From contig NZ_JH976536.1 of NCBI RefSeq assembly GCF_000183545.2, positions 326,454 through 390,453 on the forward strand: DNA of 64,000 nucleotides, in the 5' to 3' direction. The stretch comes from Thermaerobacter subterraneus DSM 13965. GTDB lineage: Bacteria; Bacillota; Sulfobacillia; Thermaerobacterales; Thermaerobacteraceae. The notes beneath the pieces were generated by a model. The model was not told where the DNA came from and searched no databases. It was given only the letters and a program-made list of their open reading frames with translations. Position 1 is the stretch's first letter, and each line of letters begins with the position of its first letter. Below are positions 1 to 8,936 of this stretch, in pieces. A program made the translations under genes and the position numbers.

Positions 1-1583
1 ATGACCTCCCGGTACGCCGGATCGCCCCCATCCCGGCCGGCCAGCACGGCCCGGACGCCGGCAAAGAAGCCCTCGTGCTCCCGTTCCATCTCCTCCAGCA
101 CCCGCAGCCGGGACGAGGCCTCCCCCGCCTGCTGGCGCAGCTGCTGGGCCTCCCGGCCCGCAGCCCGGGCCTCCGCCTGGGCCGCCTCCAGGGCGCGGCG
201 CGCCGCCTCCTCCCGGCGGGCGGCCTCCGCGGCGGCCGCCGCCAGGCGCTCCAGCTCCGCCTCGACGGCGGCCTCCTCCTCGGCCAGGCGCCGGGCCTCG
301 GCTTCGAGCCCCTCCAGGCGCTGGCGCAGGCGCTCGGCCCGCTGGGCGGCCTGGGCCTGCTCCCGCTGGCGGGCCTGCTGCTCGTTGCGCAGCCGGCTGA
401 GTTCCTGCAAGGCCTCCAGGTGCGCCTCTCGGGCCGCGGCCAGCGCCTCTTCCGCCCGGGCCACGGCCGCCCCCGCTTCCGCCACCGCGGACCGGGCTTC
501 CTGCTCAGCCTGCCGTGCCGCCTCCAGCTCGGCCAGCAGGGCCTGGTGACGGCGGGCAGCCTCCTCGGCACCCGCGGCCCCGGCCTGGCGCTGGGCCGCC
601 AGTTCCTCTGCCCGCCGGCCCAGCTCCTGCTCCCGGCTCGCCAGCTGGGCGGCCCGCTCATCCAGCACCGCCAGGCGGGTGCGCACCGCCTCCAGGGCCC
701 GCTCGGCCTCGGCCAGGGCCGCCTGGGCCGCCTCCACCTGCTGCTCCTGGTGCCGGACCTGGGCGCGCAGGGCGTCCCGGGCCGCCCCGGCCTCCTCCAG
801 CCGGCGGCGGGCGGCGGCCACCTGCTGCCGCACGGCCTCAAGCCGCCGGGCATGGTCCGCCAGGCGCCGCTGGGCCTGGACGGCCTGCGCCGTGACCATG
901 CGGGCCTCCAGGTCGACCAGCTCGTCCCGCCACTGCCGGTAGAGGTGGGCCCGGCGGGCCTGCTCCGTCAGGCCGTCCAGGCGGTCTTCCAGCTCGCGCA
1001 GGATGTCCCCCAGGCGGAGCAGGCGGTGCTCGGCGTCTTCCAGCCGGCGCAGCGCCTCCTTCTTGCGCACCTTGAAGCGGGTGATGCCCGCCGCCTCCTC
1101 CAGCAGCCCGCGGCGGTCCTCGTCCCGGGCGCTGAGGATCTCGTCGATCTTGCCCTGCCCCACCACCGAGTAGGCTTCCCGGCCGATGGCGGTGTCGTAG
1201 AGCAGTTCCTGCACGTCCCGCAGGCGCACCCGCTGCCCGTTGAGCAGGTAGTCGCTGCCCCCGGCCCGGTCGACCCGCCGCGCCACCGTCACCTCGGTGT
1301 AGTCGATGGGCAGCCGGCCGTCCTCGTTGTCCAGGACCAGCACCACCTCGGCCAGCCCCACTCCCTTGCGGGTGGCCGTACCGGCGAAGATCACGTCCTC
1401 CATCCTGCTGCCGCGCAGCTGGCGGGCGCTCTGCTCCCCCAGGACCCAGCGCACGGCGTCGACCAGGTTGCTCTTGCCGCTGCCGTTGGGGCCGACGATG
1501 GCCGTGATCCCCGGGCCGAACTCCAGCCGCGTGCGGTCGGCGAAGGACTTGAACCCGTAAAGCTCCAGCCGTTTCAGGTACAT
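1..1583 (-). CDS. smc: Chromosome segregation ATPase SMC, N-terminal part
   Basis: SMC dimers compact and segregate chromosomes with ScpA/ScpB. The visible 527 residues start MYLKRLELYGFKSF and carry the Walker A motif GPNGSGKSN at residues 31-39. A globular head follows to about residue 165, then a long Ala/Arg/Glu/Gln-rich coiled coil that runs out of the window, so the hinge, signature and Walker B are not seen. The ATG is preceded by GGGAGG eleven bases upstream. The rnc-smc neighbourhood fits B. subtilis, although spoVS sits between them here. A U-tailed terminator hairpin ends only about 17 bases before the ATG, so smc seems to depend on read-through or attenuation. Identification is firm; the gene is truncated by the window edge. 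Confidence 0.97.
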   Translation of the reverse strand, partial: MYLKRLELYGFKSFADRTRLEFGPGITAIVGPNGSGKSNLVDAVRWVLGEQSARQLRGSRMEDVIFAGTATRKGVGLAEVVLVLDNEDGRLPIDYTEVTVARRVDRAGGSDYLLNGQRVRLRDVQELLYDTAIGREAYSVVGQGKIDEILSARDEDRRGLLEEAAGITRFKVRKKEALRRLEDAEHRLLRLGDILRELEDRLDGLTEQARRAHLYRQWRDELVDLEARMVTAQAVQAQRRLADHARRLEAVRQQVAAARRRLEEAGAARDALRAQVRHQEQQVEAAQAALAEAERALEAVRTRLAVLDERAAQLASREQELGRRAEELAAQRQAGAAGAEEAARRHQALLAELEAARQAEQEARSAVAEAGAAVARAEEALAAAREAHLEALQELSRLRNEQQARQREQAQAAQRAERLRQRLEGLEAEARRLAEEEAAVEAELERLAAAAAEAARREEAARRALEAAQAEARAAGREAQQLRQQAGEASSRLRVLEEMEREHEGFFAGVRAVLAGRDGGDPAYREV

Positions 1584-1599
1584 GGCCGCCTCCCGACAG

Positions 1600-1637
1600 A
1601 AAAAAACCTGCCGTGGCACCGGGTCCAACGGGCAGGT
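1600..1637 (-). terminator. Intrinsic terminator between spoVS and smc
   Basis: On the minus strand the arms ACCTGCC (1637-1631) and GGCAGGT (1612-1606) pair around an 18-base loop that can pair further inside, followed directly by a run of seven T. It lies 49 bases after the spoVS stop and about 17 bases before the smc ATG, so it could end the spoVS transcript or act as an attenuator for smc. Confidence 0.75.
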
Positions 1638-1686
1638 CGTAGGACGAACCCGGCCCCGGGCGCGTCCCCGGGGCACCGGGCGATGG

Positions 1687-1950
1687 CTAGCGGGGCTCGA
1701 TGATGAACTTGATGGCCGTGCGCTGCTGGCCGTCGATCTCGATGTCGGCAAAGGCCGGGATCACCACGAGGTCGATGCCGTTGGGCGCCACGTACCCCCG
1801 GGTGATGGCGATGGCCTTGACCGCCTGGTTGACGGCCCCCGCCCCGATAGCCTGCACCTCCGCGGCGCCGTCTTCCCGCAGCACCGCCGCCAGCGCCCCG
1901 GCAACCGCCTTGGGCCGCGAGTTGGCCGAGACCCTCAGCACCTGCACCAC
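1687..1950 (-). CDS. spoVS: Stage V sporulation protein S
   Basis: SpoVS is a small Alba-like protein needed for normal progress of sporulation (late spore development in Bacillus). The product is 86-87 residues, the usual family length, and keeps the conserved run VSANSRPKAVAGALAAVLRE plus AIGAGAVNQAVKAIAI and an IIEPR C-terminus. The start is one of two adjacent GTG codons (1950 or 1947) behind GGAGGA; the first gives 87 residues, while the second aligns with the MEVLKVS start of the B. subtilis protein. It sits between rnc and smc, an insertion relative to the B. subtilis rnc-smc pair, and is followed by its own terminator. Identification is firm. Confidence 0.95.
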   Translation of the reverse strand: MVQVLRVSANSRPKAVAGALAAVLREDGAAEVQAIGAGAVNQAVKAIAITRGYVAPNGIDLVVIPAFADIEIDGQQRTAIKFIIEPR

Positions 1951-2293
1951 GGCGACTCCTCCCCCAGAGTGAGCCATGGAAACGGCTGTGCTTGAACGGA
2001 TGCAACGCAGGCGACCCTCGTCGCAGGCAGGTCTCGGGGGATGTTTCGGCGGGATGGGAGGGGGTTCCTTCCGCCGCTCCGGCGGCAGCGGACCGAAAGG
2101 CGCTGCACCGTACCGGGTCCCGCCCGGCACCGGACGCCGGTGGTTCGGGGCCGGCCGGGTGCGGGGCGGGCGACCCCGCCGGGCCGCGCAGGAACCCGGT
2201 CCTGCCCCCTTCGGGGCCGGGGGCAGGCCGCAGGCGCCACCGGCGGGCGCTCCGGCCGGTGCCCGGTGCCGGAGCGGAGGTGCCGGCTCCAGG
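1951..2293. other. Intergenic region rnc/spoVS with hairpins
   Basis: No gene is supported in these 343 bases. Two perfect stems are visible: GCGGGG/CCCCGC at 2161-2179, and CCTGCCCCC/GGGGGCAGG at 2201-2227 with a 9-base loop. Both lie downstream of the rnc stop on the minus strand and could end the fab-rnc transcript, but neither has a U-tract. I see no promoter for spoVS that I would defend. Confidence 0.5.
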
Positions 2294-3280
2294 TCAGGCG
2301 GTCCCCTCCCGCTCCGGGGCGGCGGCCCCGGGGCCGGCCGGCTCTTCCAGCCCGGCCAGGGCCATGCGGGCCGCTTCCCGCTCGGCCACCTTCTTGCTCC
2401 GCCCGACGGCCTGGGCCAGGGGCCGGCCGCCCACCCGCACTTCCACGGTGTAGCGCGGGTCGTGCTCGGGGCCGGCCGCACCGACGACCCGGTAGGTGGG
2501 CTCCCCCAGGCCCAGGCGGCGGGACAGTTCCTGCAGGGCCGTCTTGGGGTCGTCACAAGCCCCTGAGCTCTCCGCCAAGCGCCGGATGTCGTCGCCCAGG
2601 GTGCGCAGGATGAAGGCCCGGGCGCCCTCCAGCCCCTCCTGCAGGTAGACCGCGGCCACCATGGCCTCGTAGGCGTCGGCCAGCACCGAGGGCCGCTGCC
2701 GGCCTCCCGTGGCCTCCTCGCCCCGCCCCAGGCGCAACAGTTCCCCCAGGCCCAGGCGCTGCGCCGTGGCGGCCAGGGTCTCGGCCCGGACCACCGCCGC
2801 CCGCAGCTTGCTGAGCTCCCCTTCCGGCCGCTGGGGGTAGGTGCGGAAGATGTAGTCCGTCACGCAAAGATTGAGCACGGCGTCCCCCAGGAATTCCAGC
2901 CGCTCGTTGTCGGGCCCGGCCGTATCGGGATGCTCGGACCGGTAGGAGGCGTGGGTCAGCGCCTCCAGGAAGGGCTCGGGCCGGGCCGGCGCCACCCCCG
3001 TCAAGGCGGCCACGGCCTCCACCCAGCCCGGGTCCCCTGCCCGCGGGAACCGGGTCTCTCTGTCGTCCGCCCGCGCCGCCCCCGCTGGGGGCGCCTGCCC
3101 TCCCCCAGGGAAGGGCTCGCCGGCCAGCGCCGGCCCGGCCGGGTTCATCCCGCCGCCGCCCGCCGTCCCGGCCGGCCGGCCGGCAGCCGCGGCGCCGGCG
3201 GGCACGGCCGAACCGGCGACAGGGGCACCGGCCCCACCGGCCGGGGCGGTGGACCCATCCTGCGGGCGATCAAGCGCCAC
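2294..3280 (-). CDS. rnc: Ribonuclease III
   Basis: RNase III cleaves double-stranded RNA in rRNA maturation and mRNA decay. Of 328 residues, the catalytic domain is about 84-235, with the signature NERLEFLGDAVLNL and the metal-binding stretch LADAYEAMVAAVYL. The double-stranded RNA-binding domain follows (about 240-310: DPKTALQELSRR, then SKKVAEREAARMALAGLE). The GTG start overlaps the fabF stop by 11 bases and is preceded by GGAGG, so the genes are translationally coupled. The first ~75 residues are a Gly/Ala/Pro-rich extension absent from typical ~230-residue RNase III; it contains the peptide MNPAGPALAG encoded by a DNA motif repeated elsewhere in the window. A later start inside the tail cannot be excluded. 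Function is secure. Confidence 0.95.
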   Translation of the reverse strand: MALDRPQDGSTAPAGGAGAPVAGSAVPAGAAAAGRPAGTAGGGGMNPAGPALAGEPFPGGGQAPPAGAARADDRETRFPRAGDPGWVEAVAALTGVAPARPEPFLEALTHASYRSEHPDTAGPDNERLEFLGDAVLNLCVTDYIFRTYPQRPEGELSKLRAAVVRAETLAATAQRLGLGELLRLGRGEEATGGRQRPSVLADAYEAMVAAVYLQEGLEGARAFILRTLGDDIRRLAESSGACDDPKTALQELSRRLGLGEPTYRVVGAAGPEHDPRYTVEVRVGGRPLAQAVGRSKKVAEREAARMALAGLEEPAGPGAAAPEREGTA

Positions 3281-4532
3281 GTTCCTCCGCCCCCGCCTCG
3301 TAGCGCCGGAAGGCCAGGCACGCGTTCTGGCCCCCGAAGCCGAAGGAGTTGGACAGCGCCACGCGGATGGCCCGGGGCCGGGCCCGGTTGGGCACGTAGT
3401 CCAGGTCGCACTCCGGGTCGGGATCGTCCAGGTTGATGGTGGGCGGCAGCACGCCGTCCCGTAGGGCCAGGACGGTGAGGATGGACTCCACCGCTCCCGC
3501 CGCGCCCAGAAGGTGCCCCGTCATGGACTTGGTGGAGCTGACCGCCAGCCGGTAGGCGTGATCCCCAAAGACCCGCTTGATGGCCTGGGTCTCCGCCACG
3601 TCCCCCTGGGGCGTGGAGGTCCCGTGGGCGTTGATGTAGTCCACGTCCCCCGGGTCGACGCCGGCGTCGGCCATGGCCGCCTCCATGGCCCGCGCCCCGC
3701 CTTCCCCGCCCGGGGCGGGCTGGGTGATGTGGTGGGCGTCGGCCGTCGTGCCGTAGCCGATGATCTCGGCATAGATGCGGGCGCCCCGCTTCCGGGCATG
3801 CTCCAGGGTTTCCAGGATCAGGGCCCCCGCCCCCTCCGCCATGACGAACCCGTCGCGGCCGCGATCAAAGGGCCGGGACGCGGCCTCCGGCGCATCGTTG
3901 CGGGTGGAGAGGGCCTTCATGGCGCAGAACCCGGCCAGTCCCAGGGGCACGATGGCCGCCTCGGCACCGCCGGTGATCATCACGTCGGCCTCGCCCCGCT
4001 GGAGGATCCGGAAAGCCTCGCCCACGGCGTGGGCCGAGGCCGCACAGGCCGTCACCAGGGTGCTGTTGGGCCCGCGGGCACCGTAGCGGATGGCCACCTG
4101 GCCCGCCGCCATGTTGGCGATCATCATGGGGATGAAGAAGGGGCTGACCCGGTCCGGGCCCCGCTCGGCCATCACCGCGGCCTGTTCCACGAAGGTCTCG
4201 ATGCCGCCGATGCCCGTCCCCATCACCACGCCCAGCCGCCGCCCGTCCATGGCTGCCGGGTCGATGCCGGCGTCCGCCAGGGCCATGGCCACACTGGCCA
4301 TGGCGAACTGGGTGAAGCGGTCCATGCGCCGGGCTTCCTTGCGGTCGATGAAGGCGGTGGGATCGAAGTCGGGCACCTCGCCCGCAATCTGGGATGGGAA
4401 GGGGGACGGGTCGAACCGGCTGATGCGCCGGATCCCGGAGCGGCCGGCCAGGACCCCCTCCCACAGGGCCTCCACGCCGACGCCCAGGGGCGTGACGGCC
4501 CCGACACCGGTGATCACCACGCGGTGCCGCAT
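3270..4532 (-). CDS. fabF: Beta-ketoacyl-ACP synthase II
   Basis: FabF condenses malonyl-ACP with acyl-ACP in fatty-acid chain elongation. The 420-residue thiolase-fold enzyme shows the complete Cys-His-His triad with its lysine: Cys163 in TACAASAH, His303 in NAHGTSTPQGD, Lys335 and His340 in STKSMTGHLLGAAG. Length is normal and there are no insertions. It lies 90 bases downstream of acpP in the FapR operon and overlaps rnc at its 3' end. The two C-terminal glycine-rich loops (NSFGFGGQNA) are intact, supporting an active elongation enzyme. Confidence 0.97.
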   Translation of the reverse strand: MRHRVVITGVGAVTPLGVGVEALWEGVLAGRSGIRRISRFDPSPFPSQIAGEVPDFDPTAFIDRKEARRMDRFTQFAMASVAMALADAGIDPAAMDGRRLGVVMGTGIGGIETFVEQAAVMAERGPDRVSPFFIPMMIANMAAGQVAIRYGARGPNSTLVTACAASAHAVGEAFRILQRGEADVMITGGAEAAIVPLGLAGFCAMKALSTRNDAPEAASRPFDRGRDGFVMAEGAGALILETLEHARKRGARIYAEIIGYGTTADAHHITQPAPGGEGGARAMEAAMADAGVDPGDVDYINAHGTSTPQGDVAETQAIKRVFGDHAYRLAVSSTKSMTGHLLGAAGAVESILTVLALRDGVLPPTINLDDPDPECDLDYVPNRARPRAIRVALSNSFGFGGQNACLAFRRYEAGAEERGA

Positions 4533-4622
4533 AAAGGCTCCTCCACTCCTTTCCGGCCGGCGGGCGCCCCGCCCGCGCGGGGCGGGGCGCTCCGGCCGCC
4601 GCGGGAATGCGACCCGGCGCGG

Positions 4623-4862
4623 TCACTTGTGGGACTCGATGTACTGGATCGCATCCCCTACGGTGGCGATCTTCTCTGCATCCTCGTCGGGGATCTCCAG
4701 GTCGAACTCCTCTTCGAGGGCCATGATCAGCTCCACGATGTCCAGCGAGTCCGCGCCCAGATCCTCGATGAACCGGGCTTCGGGCGTCACGCTGGCTTCA
4801 TCGACCCCCAGCTGCTCCACGATGATGGCCTTGACCCGCTGGAAAAGGGCCTCGTCCGCCAT
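4623..4862 (-). CDS. acpP: Acyl carrier protein
   Basis: ACP carries growing acyl chains on a 4'-phosphopantetheine arm. The 79-residue acidic protein has the attachment serine at residue 39 within [11 protein letters not shown] and the usual four-helix pattern. The ATG at 4862 is set by a very strong SD, AAAGGAGGTGG, seven bases upstream; this rejects the longer in-frame start at 5036. It sits between fabG and fabF, the classic order, and the strong SD fits its need for high expression relative to the enzymes around it. Confidence 0.98.
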   Translation of the reverse strand: MADEALFQRVKAIIVEQLGVDEASVTPEARFIEDLGADSLDIVELIMALEEEFDLEIPDEDAEKIATVGDAIQYIESHK

Positions 4863-4974
4863 GTTGCCACCTCCTTTCCCCTCCCCGGTGCCGGGGGCAC
4901 CGCAGCCCGGCGGGCCGGCCCGGACGGGCGCCGCTGCCGGCGCCGCGGTGCGCGGGGCCGGGCTCCCGGCCGGC

Positions 4975-5724
4975 TCACCCCAGGGACAGGCCGCCGTCCA
5001 CCACCAGCACCTGTCCGGTGATATAGGCGGCCGCATCGGAAGCCAGAAAAACGGCGGCGTGAGCGACGTCTTCCGGCGTGCCCAGCCGCCCCAGGGCGAT
5101 GCGCTGGGCGAGGGCGTCCCGGTACTCCGGCGCCAGCTCGCCCGTCATGTCGGTGGCGATCAGGCCCGGGGCGATGGCGTTGACGGTGATGCCGCGGGAC
5201 CCCAGCTCCCGGGCCAGGGCCTTGGTCAGGCCCACGACCCCCGCCTTGGCCGCCACGTAATTGGCCTGGCCGGCGTTGCCGGTCAGGCCTACCACCGACG
5301 TGATGTTGATGATCCGCCCCGAGCGCTGCCGCAGCATGACCCGCGCCGCCGCCTTGCAGGTGAAGAACAGGCTGCGCAGGTTGGTGTTCAGCACCTCGTC
5401 CCACTGTTCCGGCTTCATCCGCAGGATCAGGCCGTCCCGGGTGATGCCGGCGTTGTTGACCAGGATGTCCAGGCGCCCACCGAAGGCATCGGCCGCCTGC
5501 TCCACCAGGCGCGTGGCCTGATCCCCGTCGGCCACGTCCGCCTGGAAGGCCACGGCTTCGCCGCCCCGGTCCCGGATCGCGGCGACCACCTCCTCGGCGG
5601 CGGCCGCCGAGGACCGGTAGTTGAGGGCGACCCGGGCCCCCGCCGCGGCCAGCGCCTCCGCGATGGCCCGCCCGATGCCGCGGGAGCCACCCGTCACCAG
5701 GGCCGTCCGGCGATCAAGGTTCAT
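4975..5724 (-). CDS. fabG: 3-oxoacyl-ACP reductase
   Basis: FabG reduces 3-ketoacyl-ACP with NADPH in each elongation cycle. The 249-residue short-chain dehydrogenase has the cofactor loop TGGSRGIG (11-18), NNAG (90-93), and the catalytic Ser143, Tyr156 and Lys160 in ITSVVG and ANYVAAK. The C-terminal segment [15 protein letters not shown] is typical of FabG. Its start overlaps the fabD stop by four bases (ATGA), so the two are translationally coupled. Confidence 0.97.
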   Translation of the reverse strand: MNLDRRTALVTGGSRGIGRAIAEALAAAGARVALNYRSSAAAAEEVVAAIRDRGGEAVAFQADVADGDQATRLVEQAADAFGGRLDILVNNAGITRDGLILRMKPEQWDEVLNTNLRSLFFTCKAAARVMLRQRSGRIINITSVVGLTGNAGQANYVAAKAGVVGLTKALARELGSRGITVNAIAPGLIATDMTGELAPEYRDALAQRIALGRLGTPEDVAHAAVFLASDAAAYITGQVLVVDGGLSLG

Positions 5725-6674
5725 GCTAGCAAACCCCCTTCCGGAGGGGCAACCAGCGCCAGGATTTCCTCCGCAGTGCCGGCGGCGACGGCCTCCAGGT
5801 GCTTGTCGATGCGCCGGGCGAAACCCGTGAGGGTCTTGCCGGGCCCCATCTCCACCAGCCGCGTGATCCCTTCCCGTTGCATCCGGCGCACCGACTGCTC
5901 CCAGCGCACGGGGTGGTCAACCTGCTGGACCAAAAGCTCCCGGATCCGCTCCGGGTCCGTCACCGGCTCGGCCGTCACGTTGGCCACCACCGGGATGCGG
6001 GCCGGCCGGAAGGGCACCTCCGCCAGGACACCGGCCAGCCGCCGGGCGGCCGGTTCCATCAGCCGGCAGTGGAAGGGCGCGCTGACGGGCAGGAGCACCG
6101 CCCGGCGGGCCCCGGCCGCCCGGGCCCGCTCCACCGCCGCCTCCACGGCGGCCCGCTGGCCGGCCACCACGATCTGGCCGGGACAATTGTAGTTGGCGGG
6201 TTCCACCACCCCGGCGCCCGCGTCCATCACCTGGCGGCAGATGTTCTCCACGGTGCCGGCCTCCAGGCCCAGCAGGGCGGCCATGGCCCCTTCGCCCGGC
6301 GGGACCGCCTCCTGCATGAACTTGCCCCGCAACCGCACCACCCGGGCCGCATCGGCCAGCTCCAGCACCCCCGCCGCCACCAGGGCCCCGTACTCGCCCA
6401 GGGAGAGGCCTGCCGCCATGGCGGGCTCCAGCCCGCGGGCGGCCAGCACCCGCCAGCAGGCAACGCCCACCGCCAGCAAGGCGGGCTGCTGGAACTCGGT
6501 CAGCTGCAGCTGGTCCTCCGGGCCTTCGAAGCAGAGACGGGCCACGTCGAAGCCGGCGGCGGCCGAAGCCTCCGCGAAGACCTCCCGGGCCTCGGGGAAC
6601 TGCTCGTAGAGGTCCTTGCCCATGCCCACGTACTGGGCGCCCTGGCCGGGGAACACCACGGCGGTGCCGCTCAT
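5721..6674 (-). CDS. fabD: Malonyl-CoA:ACP transacylase
   Basis: FabD loads malonyl groups from CoA onto ACP, supplying the chain extender. The 317-residue protein opens with the FPGQGAQYVGMG signature and has the nucleophile Ser91 in GLSLGEYGAL; the residue before the serine is Leu rather than the His of the textbook GHSLGE motif, a variant I have seen in other Firmicute FabDs. The catalytic His is in SAPFHCRLM. It overlaps fabG and fabH by four bases each, placing it in the middle of a coupled fabH-fabD-fabG unit. Confidence 0.96.
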   Translation of the reverse strand: MSGTAVVFPGQGAQYVGMGKDLYEQFPEAREVFAEASAAAGFDVARLCFEGPEDQLQLTEFQQPALLAVGVACWRVLAARGLEPAMAAGLSLGEYGALVAAGVLELADAARVVRLRGKFMQEAVPPGEGAMAALLGLEAGTVENICRQVMDAGAGVVEPANYNCPGQIVVAGQRAAVEAAVERARAAGARRAVLLPVSAPFHCRLMEPAARRLAGVLAEVPFRPARIPVVANVTAEPVTDPERIRELLVQQVDHPVRWEQSVRRMQREGITRLVEMGPGKTLTGFARRIDKHLEAVAAGTAEEILALVAPPEGGLLA

Positions 6675-7906
6675 GGCGCCTGCTCACCCCCCGGGGCCGG
6701 TCCGCCCCCGGCCCCGCCGGCCGCGGCCACCGCCGCCGGATCCAGGGCGGCCCGGGCTGCGGGTGGAGCGCCGGCCGGCCGGGCCGGGTTCGTCCCGTCC
6801 AGCCGCGCCCGGCCCCGGGCCGCCTGCTCGCGAATCCAGGCGGGCAGGCCGTACTCGGGCTGCCGGCCCGGCATCTCCAGCGGCCGGGCCGCGGGCCGGT
6901 CATAGCCCCAGCGGACGACGGCGGCCCCCCAGGTCAGGCCGCCGCCGAAGGCGACCAGCAGCACCGTCTGCCCTGCGCGCACGCGGCCTGCGGACAGGGC
7001 CTCGTCCAGGGCCACGGGGATGGAAGCCGCCGAGGTGTTGCCGTAGCGGTCGATGTTCACCACCACCCGGTCCAGGGGAAGGTCGAACCGCCGGGCCGAC
7101 GATTCGATGATGCGGTAGTTGGCCTGGTGGGGTATGTACAGGTCCACGTCCTCAAAGCGCAGGCCGGCCTGGGCCAGGGCGGCCTGGGCGGCGTCCCCCA
7201 TGGTCTTGACCGCGAACTTGAAGACCTCCCGGCCGTTCATCTGCACGTAGTGGAGGCCCCGGGCCACGGTCTCGGACGACGCCGGGAGGCGCGACCCGCC
7301 GGCCGGCTGCTTGAGCAGGTCCCCTCCCGAGCCGTCGGCGCCCAGGTAGAGGCCCAGGATGCCCTCGCCGGGAGGCGCCGGGCGCAAGACCGCCGCGCCC
7401 GCGCCGTCACCCAGCAGCACGCAGGTGCGCCGGTCGCTCCAGTCGATGATCTTGGACAGGGTCTCGGCCCCCACCACCAGCACGGTGTCGTAGAGACCCG
7501 CCGCCACGAACTGGGCTCCCGCCGCCAGGGCATAGACGAATCCCGAGCAGGCCGCTTCCAGGTCGAACCCGGCCGCGCGCGTGGCGCCCAGGCGGTCCTG
7601 CAGCAGGCAGGCCGTCGACGGGAAGGGCATGTCCGGCGTCACCGTGGCGACGATGATCAGGTCCACCTGCTCCGGGCGGACCTGGGCCTCCTCCAGGGCC
7701 CGCCGGGCTGCCACCTCCGCCAGGTCGGACGTGGCGGTGTCCGGATCGGCCACCCGCCGCTGGCGGATCCCCGTGCGGGTGCGGATCCATTCGTCGTCCG
7801 TCTCCACCACCTCAGCCAGGTGGTCGTTGGTCACCACCACCGGCGGCACGCAGGCGCCGATGCCGGCGATGGTCACCCCTCTACCGGCCGCGACCAAGGG
7901 CTTCAC
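6671..7906 (-). CDS. fabH: Beta-ketoacyl-ACP synthase III with C-terminal extension
   Basis: FabH starts fatty-acid synthesis by condensing an acyl-CoA primer with malonyl-ACP. The triad is Cys120 (LEAACSGF), His260 (IPHQAN) and Asn290 (YGNTSAAS). The enzyme core ends near residue 333 (TWGAAVVRW), as expected for a ~330-residue family, but the frame continues for about 78 residues rich in Ala, Pro and Gly to 411. This tail includes TNPARPAGAPP, encoded by the same DNA motif seen in rnc and rpe. The gene overlaps plsX by 26 bases and fabD by four. Core function is certain; the tail is of unknown purpose and unlikely to be catalytic. Confidence 0.95.
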   Translation of the reverse strand: MKPLVAAGRGVTIAGIGACVPPVVVTNDHLAEVVETDDEWIRTRTGIRQRRVADPDTATSDLAEVAARRALEEAQVRPEQVDLIIVATVTPDMPFPSTACLLQDRLGATRAAGFDLEAACSGFVYALAAGAQFVAAGLYDTVLVVGAETLSKIIDWSDRRTCVLLGDGAGAAVLRPAPPGEGILGLYLGADGSGGDLLKQPAGGSRLPASSETVARGLHYVQMNGREVFKFAVKTMGDAAQAALAQAGLRFEDVDLYIPHQANYRIIESSARRFDLPLDRVVVNIDRYGNTSAASIPVALDEALSAGRVRAGQTVLLVAFGGGLTWGAAVVRWGYDRPAARPLEMPGRQPEYGLPAWIREQAARGRARLDGTNPARPAGAPPAARAALDPAAVAAAGGAGGGPAPGGEQAP

Positions 7907-8936
7907 CGTCCTCCTTGCCGATGGACTCGCCGATGCGGTGGAGCAGGCGTCCCTGGCACGCCTTCACCGCCACCCCGATGCCGTTGGCCAGGGCCCGGGC
8001 GTCCGACGAGCCATGACACTTGAACACCAGGCCGTCAAGGCCCAGGAAGAGCGCCGCGCCGTACTCGCCGTAATCCAGCCGCCGGCGCACGCCCAGAAGG
8101 ACGGGGCGCAGCAGCAGGGCGGCGACCCGGGCGAGAGGCCGGCGCGCCACCTCGGCCTTGAGCAGCTTCCAGCAGGCCTCTCCTGCACCCTCCATGGCCT
8201 TGAGGGCGACGTTGCCGGTAAAACCGTCGCAAACCACCACATCCGCCTTGCCGGCGAAGAGCTCGCGGGCCTCCACGTTGCCGGCGAAGGGGAGCCCGCT
8301 GGAGGCCAGGCGCTCATAGGTCTCGCGGTAGAGCCGGTTCCCCTTGCCGGCCTCGCTGCCGATGTTCAGCAGGGCCACCCGCGGGGAGGGCCGCTCCAGC
8401 ACCTCCCGCGCATAGACGGCACCCATGACGGCGTACTGGACCAGCTGCTCGGGATCGGCTTCCGCACTGGCGCCCAGATCCAGCATGAGGAAACCGCGGC
8501 CGTCCAGGGTGGGCAGCACGGCGGCCAGGGCCGGGCGGGCCACCCCCGGCAGGGTCCCCAGCATGAGCTTGCCGGCGGCCATCAGGGCACCGGTGCTGCC
8601 CGCCGAGACGAAGGCGTCGGCCTCCCCCTCCCGCAGCAGGCGCATGCCCACGGCGATGGACGAGTCCTGCTTGCGCCGCAGGGCCGCCACCGGCGAATCG
8701 CCGGCCTCGATCACCTGGGAGGCGTGGACGATCCGGCCGGGCGGCGGCGAGCCTGCGCCCTGGCGGCGCAGTTCCGCCGCCACCCGCTCCTGGGGGCCCA
8801 GCCAGAGGATGTCCACCGGCCACCGGGCCGCGGCGGCCAGGCCGGCCGCCACGGGCACCGAGGGCGCGCCGTCGCCGCCCATGACGTCCACGGCCACCCG
8901 CCACCGGCGCGGCATCCCCGGATCCGTCCCCGTCAC
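7881..8936 (-). CDS. plsX: Phosphate acyltransferase PlsX
   Basis: PlsX converts acyl-ACP to acyl-phosphate, the donor for PlsY in phospholipid synthesis. The 351-residue protein has the N-terminal VAVDVMGGDGAP motif, then DSSIAVGMRLL, SAGSTGALMA and the C-terminal LLGVRRRLDYGEYGAALFLG pattern typical of the family. The GTG start is preceded by GGGGAGGTGG and overlaps the fapR stop by four bases. Placement directly after fapR matches the B. subtilis operon and links membrane lipid output to the FapR/malonyl-CoA sensor. Confidence 0.97.
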   Translation of the reverse strand: MTGTDPGMPRRWRVAVDVMGGDGAPSVPVAAGLAAAARWPVDILWLGPQERVAAELRRQGAGSPPPGRIVHASQVIEAGDSPVAALRRKQDSSIAVGMRLLREGEADAFVSAGSTGALMAAGKLMLGTLPGVARPALAAVLPTLDGRGFLMLDLGASAEADPEQLVQYAVMGAVYAREVLERPSPRVALLNIGSEAGKGNRLYRETYERLASSGLPFAGNVEARELFAGKADVVVCDGFTGNVALKAMEGAGEACWKLLKAEVARRPLARVAALLLRPVLLGVRRRLDYGEYGAALFLGLDGLVFKCHGSSDARALANGIGVAVKACQGRLLHRIGESIGKEDGEALGRGR

